A DNA stretch of 24,261 bases from Lachnospiraceae bacterium (lineage in GTDB: Bacteria; Bacillota_A; Clostridia; Lachnospirales; Lachnospiraceae). Positions 23,486 through 24,261 of this stretch are shown one piece after another. Position numbers and translations under genes: made by a program. Position 1 is the first letter of the stretch. The number at the start of each line of letters is the position of its first letter. The notes below the pieces were generated by a model. The model was not told the DNA's origin and searched no databases. It saw only the letters and a list, made by a program, of their open reading frames with translations. The DNA lies in the NCBI GenBank assembly GCA_017620055.1, contig JAFZRD010000189.1, forward strand, positions 1 through 24,261, given 5' to 3'.

Positions 23486-24261
23486 ATGAGAGAACTGTAC
23501 GCTGATATAATCGTTGACATATCGCACGAGAATCTTGATCATACGTTTTCATACAGGATCCCGTCGCATCTTTCGGATGAGGTTGTCATAGGCAGCCGCG
23601 TCCTTATTCCGTTCGGCGCCGGAAACCGCCGGATAAGCGGTTTTGTTCTCGGCATTTCCGATAAGTCAAAGTACGATCCCGGGAAGGTCAAGGACATCAT
23701 ATCCGTGACCGGCGATGATTCTCTTGTCGAGCAGAAGCTCATACGCCTGGCTTACTGGATGAAGAACAGATACGGATCGACGATGAACCGGGCGCTTTCA
23801 ACAGTACTGCCCGTCAAGAAGAAGGTCAGGGCGGTAGAGCAGCGTGATATCGTGCTTCTTCTTTCTGATGAAGAGGCTTCCGAAAAGCTCGATCATTTCG
23901 TCAGGAAGCATATGGTCGCAAGGGCAAGGCTTCTTGAGGAGCTGATCAGGGAACGCTCCATCGACTACAGGCTCGTTACGGGAAAGCTCAACATATCTGC
24001 TTCAACGATCAGGGCGCTTGCCGAACAGGGTATCCTGGAAGTTCGTTCAAAGCGCGTATACAGGAACACGGTAAACAGCGTATCTGCCGGGGATGCCGTA
24101 ACTCTCCTTCCCGCACAGAAGAGCATAGCGGATGATTTTTGCGGGGAATATGACAGCGGTATAAGGAATACGTATCTGATCCACGGTATAACCGGGAGCG
24201 GCAAGACGGAAGTCTATATGGAGATGATATCGCACGTCGTGTCAAAGGGGCGGCAGGTGAT
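23486..24261 (+). CDS. priA: Primosomal protein N' (replication restart helicase PriA), 5' part
   Basis: The frame is open from ATG 23486 to the window edge (258 codons), so the C-terminal helicase lobes are missing. PriA recognises stalled forks and reloads the replicative helicase. The N-terminal DNA 3'-end-binding domain is visible (about 1-105: YADIIVDISHENLDHTFSYRIP and GSRVLIPFG with GFVLGI). A winged-helix region follows (about 110-195), then a Q-motif-like LLPAQKSI (207-214) and the Walker A motif HGITGSGKTEVY with K240. In full-length relatives (about 730-750 aa) a zinc-binding cysteine cluster follows later. There is no clear ribosome binding site: the only GGAGG lies in the terminator's 3' arm, about 20 nt upstream. 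Identification is firm from the N-terminal strands plus the Walker A context. Confidence 0.93.
   Translation, partial: MRELYADIIVDISHENLDHTFSYRIPSHLSDEVVIGSRVLIPFGAGNRRISGFVLGISDKSKYDPGKVKDIISVTGDDSLVEQKLIRLAYWMKNRYGSTMNRALSTVLPVKKKVRAVEQRDIVLLLSDEEASEKLDHFVRKHMVARARLLEELIRERSIDYRLVTGKLNISASTIRALAEQGILEVRSKRVYRNTVNSVSAGDAVTLLPAQKSIADDFCGEYDSGIRNTYLIHGITGSGKTEVYMEMISHVVSKGRQV

Noticed and set aside
1..24261. CRISPR array, tRNA/rRNA genes, insertion sequences or prophage genes
   Set aside because: No regularly spaced repeats, cloverleaf candidates, transposase motifs or terminal inverted repeats were seen on reading through both strands. A covariance-model search was not possible here.

Overview
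The window reads as a chromosomal segment of an anaerobic Gram-positive Clostridia member, most likely Lachnospiraceae. This is inferred from purine-rich GGAGG-type ribosome binding sites, lipobox-type lipoproteins, a ferredoxin/[FeFe]-hydrogenase-like sensor, XpaC/TelA genes and a YuxH-type HDOD protein. No taxonomic marker gene is present. Almost every base is coding, and all supported genes lie on the + strand. The largest non-coding gaps are about 100 bp and hold terminators or promoters. I saw no tRNA, rRNA, CRISPR array, IS element or phage gene.

Region 1 (1-10155) is a pentose/furanose uptake and catabolism locus. It begins with the 3' end of a periplasmic-binding-type sugar-binding protein and a nested terminator/attenuator. 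A YtfR-type double ATPase, YtfT- and YjfF-type permeases and a second, YtfQ-like lipoprotein binding protein follow. Next come an FGGY-family carbohydrate kinase and AraD (L-ribulose-5-phosphate 4-epimerase). The pairing of kinase and AraD suggests that an L-arabinose-like furanose is imported, phosphorylated at the ribulose level and epimerised to D-xylulose-5-phosphate. No AraA isomerase is in view. The unit seems to run on into an unrecognised 145-aa protein and a DUF2298 (YYY-motif) polytopic membrane protein.

Region 2 (10139-13973) is a compact signalling operon with its own sigma-A-like promoter and a strong terminator. It encodes a FIST-domain protein and an 855-aa fusion: two [4Fe-4S] ferredoxin motifs, an [FeFe]-hydrogenase H-domain-like module, a four-Cys Fe-S motif, a degenerate GGDEF and an intact EAL domain. 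I read this as a redox- or gas-responsive c-di-GMP phosphodiesterase. It is the most striking object in the window.

Region 3 (13971-21798) starts with a promoter almost abutting the first start codon. It carries a lipoprotein of unknown function, an XpaC-like protein, TelA, and two tandem 7-TM/GGDEF-like/EAL paralogues. The EAL catalytic positions of the two paralogues fall at identical residue numbers. The upstream copy has lost two key glutamates and the downstream copy is intact. Genes overlap or nearly abut, which couples the XpaC/TelA pair to c-di-GMP signalling.

Region 4 (21830-24261) holds a degenerate EAL-HDOD (YuxH-like) gene with its own promoter, a 97-aa unknown protein, a terminator and the 5' part of priA. 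Across regions 2-4 there are three proteins with GGDEF-like regions, all lacking the GGDEF signature, and four EAL-type proteins, two of them with all catalytic residues. The segment therefore looks like a c-di-GMP degrading/sensing cluster without a cyclase.
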